From positions 1 to 34,498 of the forward strand of contig CALFVI010000044.1 of assembly GCA_937928775.1 (NCBI GenBank): DNA of 34,498 nt, in the 5' to 3' direction. The translations under genes were made by a program, and so were the position numbers. The first letter of the stretch is position 1. Every line of letters begins with the position of its first letter. Below the pieces are notes generated by a model. The model did no database searches, was not told the DNA's origin, and saw only the letters and a program-made list of their open reading frames with translations. This document shows positions 1 to 8,274 of the stretch, one piece after another. The stretch comes from an uncultured Elioraea sp. GTDB lineage: Bacteria > Pseudomonadota > Alphaproteobacteria > Acetobacterales > Acetobacteraceae.

Positions 1-658
1 GCGTCGGCTTCGGCCAGCGAAGGCAGATCCGCCGCCTCGGCGCGCAGGGCGCGCAGAGTCTCCTCTGCCTCTGCCCGTGCCTGGGCGAGGCGTTCCTCCT
101 GGGGGCTAAGGGCGGTTAGCCGGCTCGAGGCGGCGGCGGCTCGGGCGGCCAGCGAGGCGAGCTCGCGCCGTGCGGCCTCGAGGCGGCGTTCGGCGTTCGC
201 GCGCGCCGCGCGGGCGGACTGTTCGCGGGCGATGGCGCGCGCTTCGGCCTCCTCCGCTCGTGCCTGCCACGCCTGCTTCTCCTCGGCGATGGCGGCAAGC
301 CGGGCGGCAAGCGAGGCGGCTTCCCGGCGCGCCACCTCGAGCGCGGCACGCGCATCCGACTCCGCCCGCCGCGCCTCGGCAAGCGCGGCCCGGGCCTCGG
401 CCCGCCGGGCGTCGGCTTCGGCGAGCGGAGGGAGATCCGCCGCCTCGGCGCGCAGGGCGCGCAGCGTCTCCTCCGCCTCGGCCCGCGCCTGGGCGAGGCG
501 TTCCTCTTGGGGGGTCAAGGCGGCAAGCCGGCTCGAGGCGGCGGTGGCACGGGCGGTCAGCGAGGCGAGCTCGCGCCGTGCGGCATCAAGCCTACGTTCG
601 GCCGCAGAGCGCGCCTCGCGGGCGGATTGTTCGCGCGCGATGGCGCTGGCTTCCGTGG
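1..658. repeat. In-frame direct repeat, period 408 bp, inside the smc coiled-coil arm
   Basis: Bases 1 to about 250 align without any gap to bases 409 to about 658, with roughly 30 mismatches in the first 240 positions. The offset of 408 bp equals 136 codons, so the reading frame is kept. The repeat lies C-terminal to the hinge, in the arm returning to the head. It may extend past the left edge. Both copies share motifs such as GCGAGGCGTTCCTC and GCGAGGCGAGCTCGCGCCG. It looks like an internal duplication within coiled coil rather than a mobile element. Confidence 0.85.
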
Positions 659-2672
659 CGGCGGCGCGCTCATGGTCGGCCTTCGCCCGGGCGGCCTCGG
701 CCTCGGCCTCCGCCAGCCGGGCGCGCAGGGCGGCAAGCCGGTTTCGCTGCGCAAGCCTGGTCGCGGCCGCGGTCGGCGCGCCGGCACGCACCACCAGGCC
801 GTCCCAGCGCCAGACCGAGCCCTCTCGGCAGACGAGGGTCTGGCCGGGCCGAAGAAAGGCGGAGAGACGCTCGCCCGTGTCGGTGTCGGCGACGAGGCCG
901 ATCTGCGACAGCGCACGGGAAAGCGCGGCCGGCGCCTCGACCAGGGCGGAGAGGGGGGTGGCTCCCGCCGGCAGCGCTTGCGCGGGAAGAAGCGGCGGCA
1001 GGGCACGCCAATGCCGCGGTGCCGCCTCGTCCGCCGTCGCCTCCAGCGCCTCGCCGAGTGCCGAGCCGAGCGCGGTCTCCAAGCCCTCGGGGACGGAGAT
1101 CGCATCGACGAGCGGCGGCCAAAGCTCGTCCTCGCGCACGGCGAGGGCGTCGCGCAGCCCGCGCGCTTCCGCCGCAAACCGGGTGCGCTCGGCCTCCGCA
1201 GCCTGCGCTCGCTTGAGGGCTTCGACAGCTGCGGCATGGGCGGCAGCACGGGCGGCTTCTGAGGTCTCGAGGTCGGCGCGGGCGGCAGAGAGCGCAGCCT
1301 CTGCCTCGCGCACCAACGCCTCGGCCCCGTCGAGTGCGGCGGCAGCGATCATCTGCGCCTCAAGCGCGGCGCGTTCCGCCGCCAGCCGCCGCGCCTCCTC
1401 GGCGTAATTGCTGAGGGCGCGTTCCGCATCGCGGATTCGACCGGCAAGCGCCTGGGCCTGAGCGGCGATGGCCGCGGCGTGCTCGGTGGCCGCCTGGGCC
1501 TCCACCTCGCGGGCGTGCACGGCCTCCTGCGCGAGGGTGAGGGCGGAGAGGGCCTCGGCGATCCTGCCTGGCGCCCCTTCGTGCAGCGGGGTCAGCTGGC
1601 GTTCTTCAGCGGCGAGACGAGCAAGCGCCGCGGCGGCATCCGCCCGCAGACGCTCGGCGTGCGCAAGGTCGCGGGCAAGCCGCTGGACGGCGGCCTCGGC
1701 AGAGGCGAGCGCCTCAGCGGCGCCTTTCGCCTCGGCCTCCGCCCGGGCGGCCTCGGCCCGCGCTCGCTCCACCGCGCTGCGGGCCTCGGCATCCGCCTCG
1801 CGCAGGGGGGGGAGGGCGGCCTCCGTCTCGGCGGCGCGCGTGGCGGCGGCTGCAGCGGCTTCCGCTCTCTCCGCCAGCCTCCGTTCCGCCTGGCACAAGG
1901 CGGACTCGGCTGATGCGACATCGGCGGCAGCGCGGGCGAGGCGGGCGGCGTGCATTGCCTCCTCGGCCTCGCGAATTTGGGAGACGAGGGTGCGGTAGCG
2001 CGTCGCCTGGCGGGCCTGCTTCTTTAGCAGCGCCAGCTGCGCCTCCAGCGTGCCGAGCACGTCATCGGCCCTAGCAAGGTTCGCTTCCGCTGCCCGCAGC
2101 TTCAATTCCGCCTCGTGGCGGCGGGCGTGCAAACCCGTGATTCCGGCCGCCTCCTCGAGCAGGGTGCGCCGGTCCTCGGGACGGGCATTGACCAGCGCGC
2201 CGACCTTGCCCTGGCTTACCATCGCCACCGACCGCGCCCCGGTCGCTGCATCGGCGAACAGGAGCTGCACGTCGCGCGCCCGCCACTCCCTGCCGTTGAC
2301 GCGGTAGGTCGAACCGCCACCGCGTTCGATCCGCCGCAGCACGTCGAACTCGAACGCCTCTCCTGCCTTCGCCTCGGCGGCGAGAGCGTGCGGCGCCTCA
2401 CCGGGCGGCGCCTCGAGGGTGAGAGCGACCTCCGCCCACTGGCGGGCGGGGCGGACGGAGGTTCCAGCGAAGATCACGTCCTCCATTTCGCCGCCGCGCA
2501 ACGATTTCGCGGAGGTTTCGCCCATCACCCAGCGCAGTGCCTCGACGATGTTCGACTTGCCGCAGCCATTGGGCCCGACGATGCCCGTAAGCCCCGGCAG
2601 GATGTCGAGCACGGTCGGCTCGACGAAGCTCTTGAACCCGTGCAGGCGAAGGCGGAGGAAACGAAGTCCCAA
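1..2672 (-). CDS. smc: Chromosome segregation protein SMC (3' end outside window)
   Basis: SMC is the ATPase of the SMC-ScpAB condensin, which compacts and separates sister chromosomes. About 890 codons are visible. The N-terminal head carries the Walker A motif GPNGCGKSN within the first 45 residues, after the typical opening RLRLHGFKSF. Long Ala/Glu/Arg-rich coiled coil follows from roughly 2100 to 1140. A hinge domain lies at about 730-1140 (VPEGLETALGSALGEALEA). The returning coiled-coil arm then runs off the left edge, so the C-terminal head with signature motif and Walker B is outside the window. I chose the TTG at 2672 because CCAGGAACC precedes it; an in-frame GTG lies about 12 codons upstream, overlapping the end of the dsbA-like gene. 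The gene follows the dsbA-like gene by 13 bp, so co-transcription is likely. The arm contains a direct repeat (1-658). Identity is very secure. Confidence 0.95.
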   Translation of the reverse strand, partial: MGLRFLRLRLHGFKSFVEPTVLDILPGLTGIVGPNGCGKSNIVEALRWVMGETSAKSLRGGEMEDVIFAGTSVRPARQWAEVALTLEAPPGEAPHALAAEAKAGEAFEFDVLRRIERGGGSTYRVNGREWRARDVQLLFADAATGARSVAMVSQGKVGALVNARPEDRRTLLEEAAGITGLHARRHEAELKLRAAEANLARADDVLGTLEAQLALLKKQARQATRYRTLVSQIREAEEAMHAARLARAAADVASAESALCQAERRLAERAEAAAAAATRAAETEAALPPLREADAEARSAVERARAEAARAEAEAKGAAEALASAEAAVQRLARDLAHAERLRADAAAALARLAAEERQLTPLHEGAPGRIAEALSALTLAQEAVHAREVEAQAATEHAAAIAAQAQALAGRIRDAERALSNYAEEARRLAAERAALEAQMIAAAALDGAEALVREAEAALSAARADLETSEAARAAAHAAAVEALKRAQAAEAERTRFAAEARGLRDALAVREDELWPPLVDAISVPEGLETALGSALGEALEATADEAAPRHWRALPPLLPAQALPAGATPLSALVEAPAALSRALSQIGLVADTDTGERLSAFLRPGQTLVCREGSVWRWDGLVVRAGAPTAAATRLAQRNRLAALRARLAEAEAEAARAKADHERAAATEASAIAREQSAREARSAAERRLDAARRELASLTARATAASSRLAALTPQEERLAQARAEAEETLRALRAEAADLPPLAEADARRAEARAALAEARRAESDARAALEVARREAASLAARLAAIAEEKQAWQARAEEAEARAIAREQSARAARANAERRLEAARRELASLAARAAAASSRLTALSPQEERLAQARAEAEETLRALRAEAADLPSLAEAD

Positions 2673-2685
2673 GGTTCCTGGTCTC

Positions 2686-3306
2686 TCAGCCGGAGAGGCC
2701 CGTGCCACGGAGGTAGCGGTCGAAACTGATCGCGCCTGAGACGCCCGGCACCTGCCCCGCGAAGATGAAGGTGGGGGTGGAGCTCACCTTGTGTTCCTGC
2801 TCCCCGCGCAGGCGAATCTCGAGCACGCCCCTCTGCAAATCGGGGTTGCGCAGGGCGGCCTGGAACGTCTCTCGGCTCATGCCGGCAAGCGAGGCGAGAA
2901 TCGCGAGCTCGTTCAAGAAGTTGCGCGTTGCCCAGCGCGACTGGGAGGACAGGAGCATGGAGACGAAAGGCTCGTGCCGGTCAGCGGGCAGCGCGCGGGC
3001 CAGCATCGCGGCGGCGAGTGCCGCCTGATCGAGCGGGAAATCGGCGAAGACGTGCCGCACCAGCCCCTTCTCCACCAGTTCCGAACGCACCCTCGGCCAC
3101 GTATCCTTGTGGAACGTCGCGCAGGCCGGACAGGTGAGCGAGTAATACTCGATCACCGTCACCGGGGCGTCGGCGGAGCCTGCAGCCCGCTCGGCCAACA
3201 TCTCATCGAGCGGAGGAAGCGCCGGGGCTTGCGCCAAGGCCCTGGGCGCGGCTGCGGCGACGGTGCCGGAGGCCACAAATCCTAGTAAGTTACGACGGTC
3301 GATCAC
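2686..3306 (-). CDS. DsbA-family periplasmic thiol-disulfide oxidoreductase
   Basis: Thioredoxin-fold protein expected to form or isomerise disulfide bonds in exported proteins. The N-terminus reads DRRNLLGF followed by an Ala-rich stretch ending in ALA, a signal peptide with twin arginines that could be a Tat signal. The active site is CPAC, after VIEYYSLT, followed by the DsbA-like helical insertion. The cis-proline loop is SSTPTF, close to the C-terminus. With the GTG at 3306 the protein has 206 residues, near the usual length of this class. That GTG has GGAGAG just upstream; a second GTG at 3318 is the alternative. smc begins 13 bp downstream. In alphaproteobacteria a DsbA-like gene often sits between dciA and smc, which supports the call. 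Which Dsb partner or substrate it serves cannot be read from the sequence. Confidence 0.9.
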   Translation of the reverse strand: MIDRRNLLGFVASGTVAAAAPRALAQAPALPPLDEMLAERAAGSADAPVTVIEYYSLTCPACATFHKDTWPRVRSELVEKGLVRHVFADFPLDQAALAAAMLARALPADRHEPFVSMLLSSQSRWATRNFLNELAILASLAGMSRETFQAALRNPDLQRGVLEIRLRGEQEHKVSSTPTFIFAGQVPGVSGAISFDRYLRGTGLSG

Positions 3307-3329
3307 GCCTCTCTCCACGAGATGTTGTG

Positions 3330-3359
3330 GTTATAACGCTGGCAAAGCCAGCCGGTCGA
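3330..3359 (-). promoter_or_regulatory. Candidate sigma-70-type promoter for the dsbA-like gene and smc
   Basis: On the minus strand TCGACC and TATAAC are separated by 18 bp. The -10-like hexamer lies about 24 bp before the GTG at 3306 and falls in the 77-bp gap after dciA. The -10 is good and the -35 only partial. Confidence 0.4.
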
Positions 3360-3395
3360 GGCCTCAGTCTAGGGAAAGCTTGAGGGCGGCGCCTC

Positions 3396-3917
3396 TCACA
3401 CCCCAAAAAGAGTTCGCCCGAGCCGAGCGAGGGAGTCGCGGAGGGGACCCTCGGGCAGCTCGGAGAGGGCGCGGAGCGCGTCCCGCACGCGCTGAGGGTC
3501 GACCGGACGAGGCGGAGGCAGCGGTGGAGGGGCCTGCTCCTCGGCCAGACCCTTGCCCGGACCCTGCACGAGTTTCAGCCGCGTGACCCGGCCGGGGCCG
3601 AGATGACGGGCGATTCGTTCGAGGATCTGCGGCGCAAGATGCTGGAGCTCGAGCGCGACGGGGCCCGAGGCGCGGATGGTCAGCACCCCGCCCTGTCTGC
3701 CCTGGGCGGTGATGCGCTCTGGCGCGGTGACGAGGGCCAGAGCGGGGCCGACCACCTCGGCCCAATCGAGAGCGAGGCGAGAGAGCGCGCCCTCGGCCCG
3801 CCGCATGAGGGGTGTGGCGGCTGCGGCGACGAGGCGGGCGATTGGAACGGGGCCGACGGCGAGCCGACCCCCCTCTCCTCCCGCCTTGTCGCCTGTCGTC
3901 GCCATCGCCACCCTCAC
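3396..3917 (-). CDS. dciA: DUF721 protein, DciA-type replicative helicase loader
   Basis: 173 residues. DUF721 proteins include DciA, which assists loading of the replicative helicase DnaB in bacteria that lack DnaC/DnaI. The visible domain runs from about residue 30 to 120: LMRRAEGALSRLALDWAEVVGP, then a beta-rich part with GVLTIRASGPVALELQHL and the helix ILERIARHLGP. This matches the usual pattern of a W-x-x-V-V-G-P segment followed by a KH-like fold. The C-terminal tail is Pro-rich and then helical. An in-frame ATG at 3905 is an alternative start. The gene is divergent from mutY, whose start lies only 3 bp away, so each promoter must lie inside the other gene. Placement beside mutY and a dsbA-like gene is common in this class. 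Family assignment is firm; helicase loading here is inferred from the family. Confidence 0.8.
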   Translation of the reverse strand: MRVAMATTGDKAGGEGGRLAVGPVPIARLVAAAATPLMRRAEGALSRLALDWAEVVGPALALVTAPERITAQGRQGGVLTIRASGPVALELQHLAPQILERIARHLGPGRVTRLKLVQGPGKGLAEEQAPPPLPPPRPVDPQRVRDALRALSELPEGPLRDSLARLGRTLFGV

Positions 3918-3920
3918 CGT

Positions 3921-5009
3921 GTGGACCAGCGTAGCACACCTAGGGCCGAGGACCTCCTCTCCTGGTACGACCGGTACCGTCGCGACCTACCCTGGCGTGC
4001 CCCGCCTGGGGTGCAGCCAGACCCGTACCGCGTCTGGCTTTCGGAAATCATGCTGCAGCAGACCACTGTGGCTGCGGTGGGCCCACGCTTTGAGGCCTTT
4101 CTCTGCCGCTTCCCGACCGTGGCCTCGCTCGCCGCCGCCCCTTGGGAGGAGGTGGCGCGGGCCTGGGCGGGCTTGGGCTACTACGCGCGGGCGCGCCACC
4201 TGCATGCAGCGGCCAAAGTGGTGGCCGCACAGGGGCGTTTTCCCGAAGACGCCGCCGGGCTGCGTGCCCTGCCAGGGGTGGGCGAATACACGGCGGCAGC
4301 AATCGCCGCCATCGCTTTCGGCCGGCCAGAGGTGCCACTGGATGGCAATGTCGAGCGCATCCTCGCCCGCCTGTTCGCGGTGGAGGAGCCTTTGCCCGGG
4401 GCGAAGCCGAGGCTTCGGGCTTTGGCGCGGCGGGTCGGCGAGCAGGAGGCGGCCAAGGCGCGGCCCGGAGATTTCGCCCAAGGATTGTTCGACCTTGGAG
4501 CGATGGTGTGCACGCCGCGCCGACCCGGCTGCGCCCTCTGCCCTTGGCGCGGGGCATGCGCGGCGCATCGCGCCGGGTTGGCGGAGCAGCTGCCGCGCAA
4601 GGCGGAGAGGAAAGCAAGGCCGCAGCGCTTCGGGGTGGTGTTCTGGCTGGAGGACGCGGCGGGGCGCGTGCTTCTGCGCCGACGCCCGCCCGCGGGGCTT
4701 CTGGGCGGAATGCTCGAGCTTCCCGGCACACCCTGGCGTGAAGCGCCGTGGCAAGAGGAGGAAGCGTTGGCGCATGCGCCGGCGCGAACGCGATGGTCGG
4801 GGGCCGGTACGGTGCGTCACGTATTCACCCATTTCGCGCTTGACCTTGCGGTGCGGGTGGGGAGGGTCGCGCAAATCGGCGAAGGCCTCGCTCTGCCGCG
4901 CGATGAGGTGTTGGGGGCAGGCTTGCCCGGGGTGATGGTGAAGGCGGCGGGGGCGGCGCTCAGCTCCGCCGCCGTGGCGGAGGAGGCGCGGGGGCGCGCT
5001 TCAGCCTGA
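3921..5009 (+). CDS. mutY: A/G-specific adenine DNA glycosylase MutY
   Basis: Removes adenine mispaired with 8-oxoguanine. With GTG at 3921 the protein has 362 residues, normal for MutY. Catalytic Glu is in SEIMLQQT (residue 42). The helix-hairpin-helix is LPGVGEYTAAAI (about 118-129), with the catalytic Asp in PLDGNVERIL (141). The 4Fe-4S cluster motif is complete: Cys 197, 204, 207 and 213 with spacing C-x6-C-x2-C-x5-C. The NUDIX-like C-terminal domain that reads the 8-oxoG strand follows from about 245. The reading frame stays open upstream to 3603 but is antisense to dciA and has no MutY character there, so GTG 3921 is preferred; no clear Shine-Dalgarno precedes it. The last 50 bp overlap the convergent DUF413-like gene. 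Confidence 0.93.
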   Translation: MDQRSTPRAEDLLSWYDRYRRDLPWRAPPGVQPDPYRVWLSEIMLQQTTVAAVGPRFEAFLCRFPTVASLAAAPWEEVARAWAGLGYYARARHLHAAAKVVAAQGRFPEDAAGLRALPGVGEYTAAAIAAIAFGRPEVPLDGNVERILARLFAVEEPLPGAKPRLRALARRVGEQEAAKARPGDFAQGLFDLGAMVCTPRRPGCALCPWRGACAAHRAGLAEQLPRKAERKARPQRFGVVFWLEDAAGRVLLRRRPPAGLLGGMLELPGTPWREAPWQEEEALAHAPARTRWSGAGTVRHVFTHFALDLAVRVGRVAQIGEGLALPRDEVLGAGLPGVMVKAAGAALSSAAVAEEARGRASA

Positions 5010-5238
5010 GCCGGGCTTCGCGCAGCGCCTCGGCATCCAGCGCCCGCGCTGCGCGTTCGGCGCGCGCCCGCCACAGCAGGAAGGCGCGTTCGTGTTCGCT
5101 CGTCGGCGGGGCTTCGCCGCGGGCGACGCGAACGAAGCGCTGCTGTGCCGGCGTGGTCGGCGCGCGCCTGCCTTCCGCCAGCGCCCGGTAGAAAGCGAGA
5201 TGGCGTCGGATGAGTTCGGCGAACCGCGCCTCGTCCAT
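4960..5238 (-). CDS. Small DUF413/MaoP-like protein
   Basis: 92 residues, no signal peptide or membrane helix. The central block (about residues 22-57) reads EGRRAPTTPAQQRFVRVARG, then EAPPTSEHERAFLLW. Its spacing, G-x-R-x-P-x-T-x5-FV-x3-RGE-x2-P-x-T-x2-ER, resembles the DUF413 family. The E. coli member, MaoP, takes part in organising the origin macrodomain of the chromosome. This resemblance is from memory of the family pattern, so I leave the symbol empty. The Arg- and Ala-rich C-terminus ends inside mutY, a 50-bp convergent overlap. The start is the ATG at 5238; the ribosome site is weak. The divergent gap to the adenosine kinase gene holds a TTGACA on this strand, about 25-30 bp before the ATG, without a properly spaced -10. 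Confidence 0.65.
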   Translation of the reverse strand: MDEARFAELIRRHLAFYRALAEGRRAPTTPAQQRFVRVARGEAPPTSEHERAFLLWRARAERAARALDAEALREARLRLKRAPAPPPPRRRS

Positions 5239-5371
5239 GGCGATCGCATTCTAACACGGGGGCAGTGTCAAAAGCCTGGCCAACCGGGAAGGCGGCCGCG
5301 GCCGAGCATGGCGCGTGCCCGGGCTTCACGCTAAACGCGTCTCGTTTCCTTCCCCGCCTCGCCGGATCCGC

Positions 5372-6361
5372 ATGACCGCGACCTTCGAACTGCTCGGCAT
5401 CGGCAATGCCATCGTCGACGTGATCTCCCGCTGCGAGGAGACGTTTCTCGCTGAATTCCGCCTCGCTAAGGGGGCGATGACTTTGATCGACGCCGCGGCC
5501 GCCGAACGTCTTTACGCCGCCATGGGGCCGGGGGTGGAGATGTCGGGTGGGTCTGCGGCCAACACGCTCGCTGCCTTCGCCTCGCTTGGCGGCCGCGGCG
5601 CGTTCATCGGCAAGGTGGCGGACGACCAGCTGGGCGAGGTGTTCCGCCACGACATCCGTGCCGCCGGGGTTGCCTTCGACACTCCTCCGGCCCGCGGCGG
5701 GGCACCGACCGCGCGCTGCTTGATCCTGGTCACCCCGGATGCGCAGCGCACGATGAACACCTATCTGGGCGCCTGCGTGACGCTGACCGAGGAGGATGTG
5801 GACGAGGCGCGGGTCGCTGCCTCGGCCGTCACGTACCTCGAAGGCTATCTGTTCGACCCGCCCGCCGCGCAGGCCGCGTTCCGCAAGGCGGCGCGAGTCG
5901 CGCACGAGTCTGGGCGGCAGGTGGCGCTTACCCTCTCCGACCCGTTCTGCGTCGATCGCCACCGCGAGGCGTTCCGCGCCCTGGTGCAGGATGGGGTGGA
6001 CATCCTGTTCGCCAACGAGCGTGAGATCCTCGCCCTCTATGAGGTGGAGCGCTTCGACGAGGCCGTGGCGGCGGTGCGCGAGGAGACGACCATCGCCTGC
6101 CTGACGCGGAGCGAGAAGGGAAGTGTGATCGTTACCGCAGGAGGGGTGATCGAGGTTGGGGCGGAACCGACCGAGGTGGTGGACACCACCGGGGCTGGCG
6201 ACGCCTATGCCGCCGGGTTCCTCTGGGGCCTTGTGCGCGGCAGGCCGCTTGCAGAGTGCGGGCGCATCGGTGCAATCGCCGCCGCTGAGGCAATCAGCCA
6301 TGTCGGAGCGCGGCCGATGGTGCGACTTGCTGACCTGGTCGCCGAACGGCTCGCCGCCTGA
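5372..6361 (+). CDS. Adenosine kinase, PfkB/ribokinase family
   Basis: 329 residues. PfkB-family sugar/nucleoside kinase, closest in layout to the alphaproteobacterial adenosine kinases that phosphorylate adenosine to AMP in purine salvage. It opens with GIGNAIVDVI, the N-terminal strand that contacts the substrate. The sugar-binding GG motif is MSGGSAANTLAAFASLG (about 55-71). The C-terminal PfkB signature is DTTGAGDAYAAGF (about 272-284), with the catalytic Asp in GAGD. The ATG at 5372 is chosen because homology starts directly there; the frame is open further upstream without a good start. Transcribed toward typA with a 77-bp gap. Other PfkB substrates cannot be excluded from sequence alone. 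Confidence 0.87.
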   Translation: MTATFELLGIGNAIVDVISRCEETFLAEFRLAKGAMTLIDAAAAERLYAAMGPGVEMSGGSAANTLAAFASLGGRGAFIGKVADDQLGEVFRHDIRAAGVAFDTPPARGGAPTARCLILVTPDAQRTMNTYLGACVTLTEEDVDEARVAASAVTYLEGYLFDPPAAQAAFRKAARVAHESGRQVALTLSDPFCVDRHREAFRALVQDGVDILFANEREILALYEVERFDEAVAAVREETTIACLTRSEKGSVIVTAGGVIEVGAEPTEVVDTTGAGDAYAAGFLWGLVRGRPLAECGRIGAIAAAEAISHVGARPMVRLADLVAERLAA

Positions 6362-6438
6362 CGCGCGATCGTCATTCGCCGCGTGGCGCGAGAACGCCTA
6401 TCTGACGGGCTGACGGTCCTGAACCTTCGGTGTTTCCC

Positions 6439-8274
6439 ATGCCCGCCCGAGACTTGCGCAACATCGCCATCATCGCCCATGTCGACCACGGCAAGACCAC
6501 GCTTGTCGATCAGCTCCTGCGCCAGTCGGGTGCGGTGCGCGAGAACCAGCAGCTGGCGGAACGCGCGCTCGATCGCAACGATCTCGAACGCGAACGCGGC
6601 ATCACCATCCTCGCCAAGTGCACCTCGGTCACATGGAAGGGGGTAAGGATCAACATCGTCGACACGCCGGGGCATGCGGATTTCGGCGGCGAGGTCGAGC
6701 GTATTTTGAACATGGTGGATGGCGCGATCCTGCTTGTTGATGCCGCCGAGGGCCCGCTGCCGCAGACCAAGTTCGTGCTGGGCAAGGCGCTCGCACGCGG
6801 GCTTCGCCCGATCGTGGTCGTCAACAAGGTGGATCGTTCCGACGCGAGGCCGGACGAAGTTTATGCCGAGGTCTTCGACCTGTTTGCTGCGCTCGGCGCG
6901 TCCGACGTCCAGCTCGACTTCCCCCTGCTCTACGCCTCGGGCCGCCAAGGCTGGGCGGATACGACTCTCGACGGCCCGAGGGCAGACCTCTCCCCTCTGT
7001 TCGACCTGATCGTTTCGCATGTACCATCGCCAGCGCTGGATGCCGAGGCGCCCTTCGCCATGGTCGCCACCATCCTCGAGTACGACCAGTTCCTCGGGCG
7101 GGTGCTGACGGGGCGGATCGAGCAGGGGCGCGCGCGCACCAACATGGCGGTGAAGGTGTTGCGCGCAGACGGATCGGTGGCGGAGAGCGGGCGGCTGACC
7201 AGGCTTCTCGCCTTCCGCGGTCTCGAGCGCGTGCCCGTGGAGGAGGCGGAAGCGGGCGACATCATCGCCATCGCCGGGCTCGGGACCGCGACCGTGCCGG
7301 ATACAATCTGCGCCCCCGAAATCGCCATTCCCCTGCCTGCGATCCCGGTAGATCCGCCCACCCTGGCGATGACCTTCCGCATCAACGACGGGCCGCTCGG
7401 CGGACGCGAGGGCAGGAAGGTGACTAGCCGGCAGATCCGCGAGCGTCTGTTCCGTGAAGCCGAAGGCAACATCGCGATTCGCGTGCGCGAGGCGGAGGAG
7501 ACGGACGCTTTCGAGGTGGCGGGCCGCGGCGAACTGCAGCTTGGCGTGCTGATTGAAACGATGCGGCGGGAGGGCTATGAGCTCACCATCGGCCGTCCGC
7601 GTGTCCTCCTCCGCCGCGACGAAACAACGGGGGAACGGCTCGAGCCGATGGAGGAGGTGCTGATCGACCTCGACGAGGCCCATGTCGGCGTGGTGGTGGA
7701 GAAGCTCTCCGCACGCAAGGGCGAGATGATCGACATGCGGCCCTCAGGGGCGGGCAAAACGCGGCTCGTCTTCCGCATCCCTTCGCGCGGCCTGATCGGA
7801 TATCACGGCGAGTTCCTCACCGACACGCGCGGGTCAGGGATCATGAACCGCTCCTTCATCGGCTACGGGCCATGGAAGGGGCAGATCGAGGGCAGGCGCA
7901 ACGGCGCGCTGATCAGCAACGCCGATGGCGAGGCGGTGCACTACGCGCTCTTCTACCTGCAGGAGCGCGGCACGTTGTTCGTCTCGCCGGGCGAGAAGGT
8001 GTATGCCGGCATGATCATCGGCGAGAACAGCCGCCCCGAGGACCTCGAGGTCAACCCGACCAAGGAGAAGAAGCTCACCAACATCCGCGCCGCCGGCAAG
8101 GACGATGCGATGCTGCTCACCCCGCCCCGCAAGCTGAGCCTGGAGCAGGCGATCGCTTGGATCGACGACGACGAACTCGTCGAGGTGACGCCCTCCGCCA
8201 TTAGGCTGCGCAAGCGCGTGCTTGACCCGCACGAACGGAAGAGGGCCGAACGCCGGGCCGAGGAGGCGGTCTAA
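6439..8274 (+). CDS. typA: Ribosome-associated translational GTPase TypA/BipA
   Basis: 611 residues, the usual length. TypA/BipA binds the 70S ribosome and supports ribosome assembly and growth under stress. Visible GTPase motifs: G1 AHVDHGKTT (residues ~10-18), G3 [11 protein letters not shown] and G4 NKVD. The EF-G-like domains III and V follow, then the BipA-specific C-terminal domain with the conserved stretch [17 protein letters not shown]. The ATG at 6439 matches the standard N-terminus ([15 protein letters not shown]); a GTG 9 bp upstream is also in frame. The stop overlaps by 4 bp the stop of the convergent PEP-CTERM gene. Confidence 0.96.
   Translation: MPARDLRNIAIIAHVDHGKTTLVDQLLRQSGAVRENQQLAERALDRNDLERERGITILAKCTSVTWKGVRINIVDTPGHADFGGEVERILNMVDGAILLVDAAEGPLPQTKFVLGKALARGLRPIVVVNKVDRSDARPDEVYAEVFDLFAALGASDVQLDFPLLYASGRQGWADTTLDGPRADLSPLFDLIVSHVPSPALDAEAPFAMVATILEYDQFLGRVLTGRIEQGRARTNMAVKVLRADGSVAESGRLTRLLAFRGLERVPVEEAEAGDIIAIAGLGTATVPDTICAPEIAIPLPAIPVDPPTLAMTFRINDGPLGGREGRKVTSRQIRERLFREAEGNIAIRVREAEETDAFEVAGRGELQLGVLIETMRREGYELTIGRPRVLLRRDETTGERLEPMEEVLIDLDEAHVGVVVEKLSARKGEMIDMRPSGAGKTRLVFRIPSRGLIGYHGEFLTDTRGSGIMNRSFIGYGPWKGQIEGRRNGALISNADGEAVHYALFYLQERGTLFVSPGEKVYAGMIIGENSRPEDLEVNPTKEKKLTNIRAAGKDDAMLLTPPRKLSLEQAIAWIDDDELVEVTPSAIRLRKRVLDPHERKRAERRAEEAV

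Noticed and set aside
409-658. Repeat copies as an insertion sequence or CRISPR
   Set aside because: The copies are coding, in frame and diverged; there are no terminal inverted repeats, transposase or regular short spacers.
232-1407. Plus-strand open frame rich in Ala, Ser and Arg
   Set aside because: Mirror of the smc coiled coil. The minus strand carries the Walker A, hinge and arm sequence.
5240-5270. TTGACA and TAGAAT on the minus strand as a promoter for the DUF413-like gene
   Set aside because: The spacing is only 12 bp, too short for a sigma-70 promoter; the -35-like box alone is not enough.
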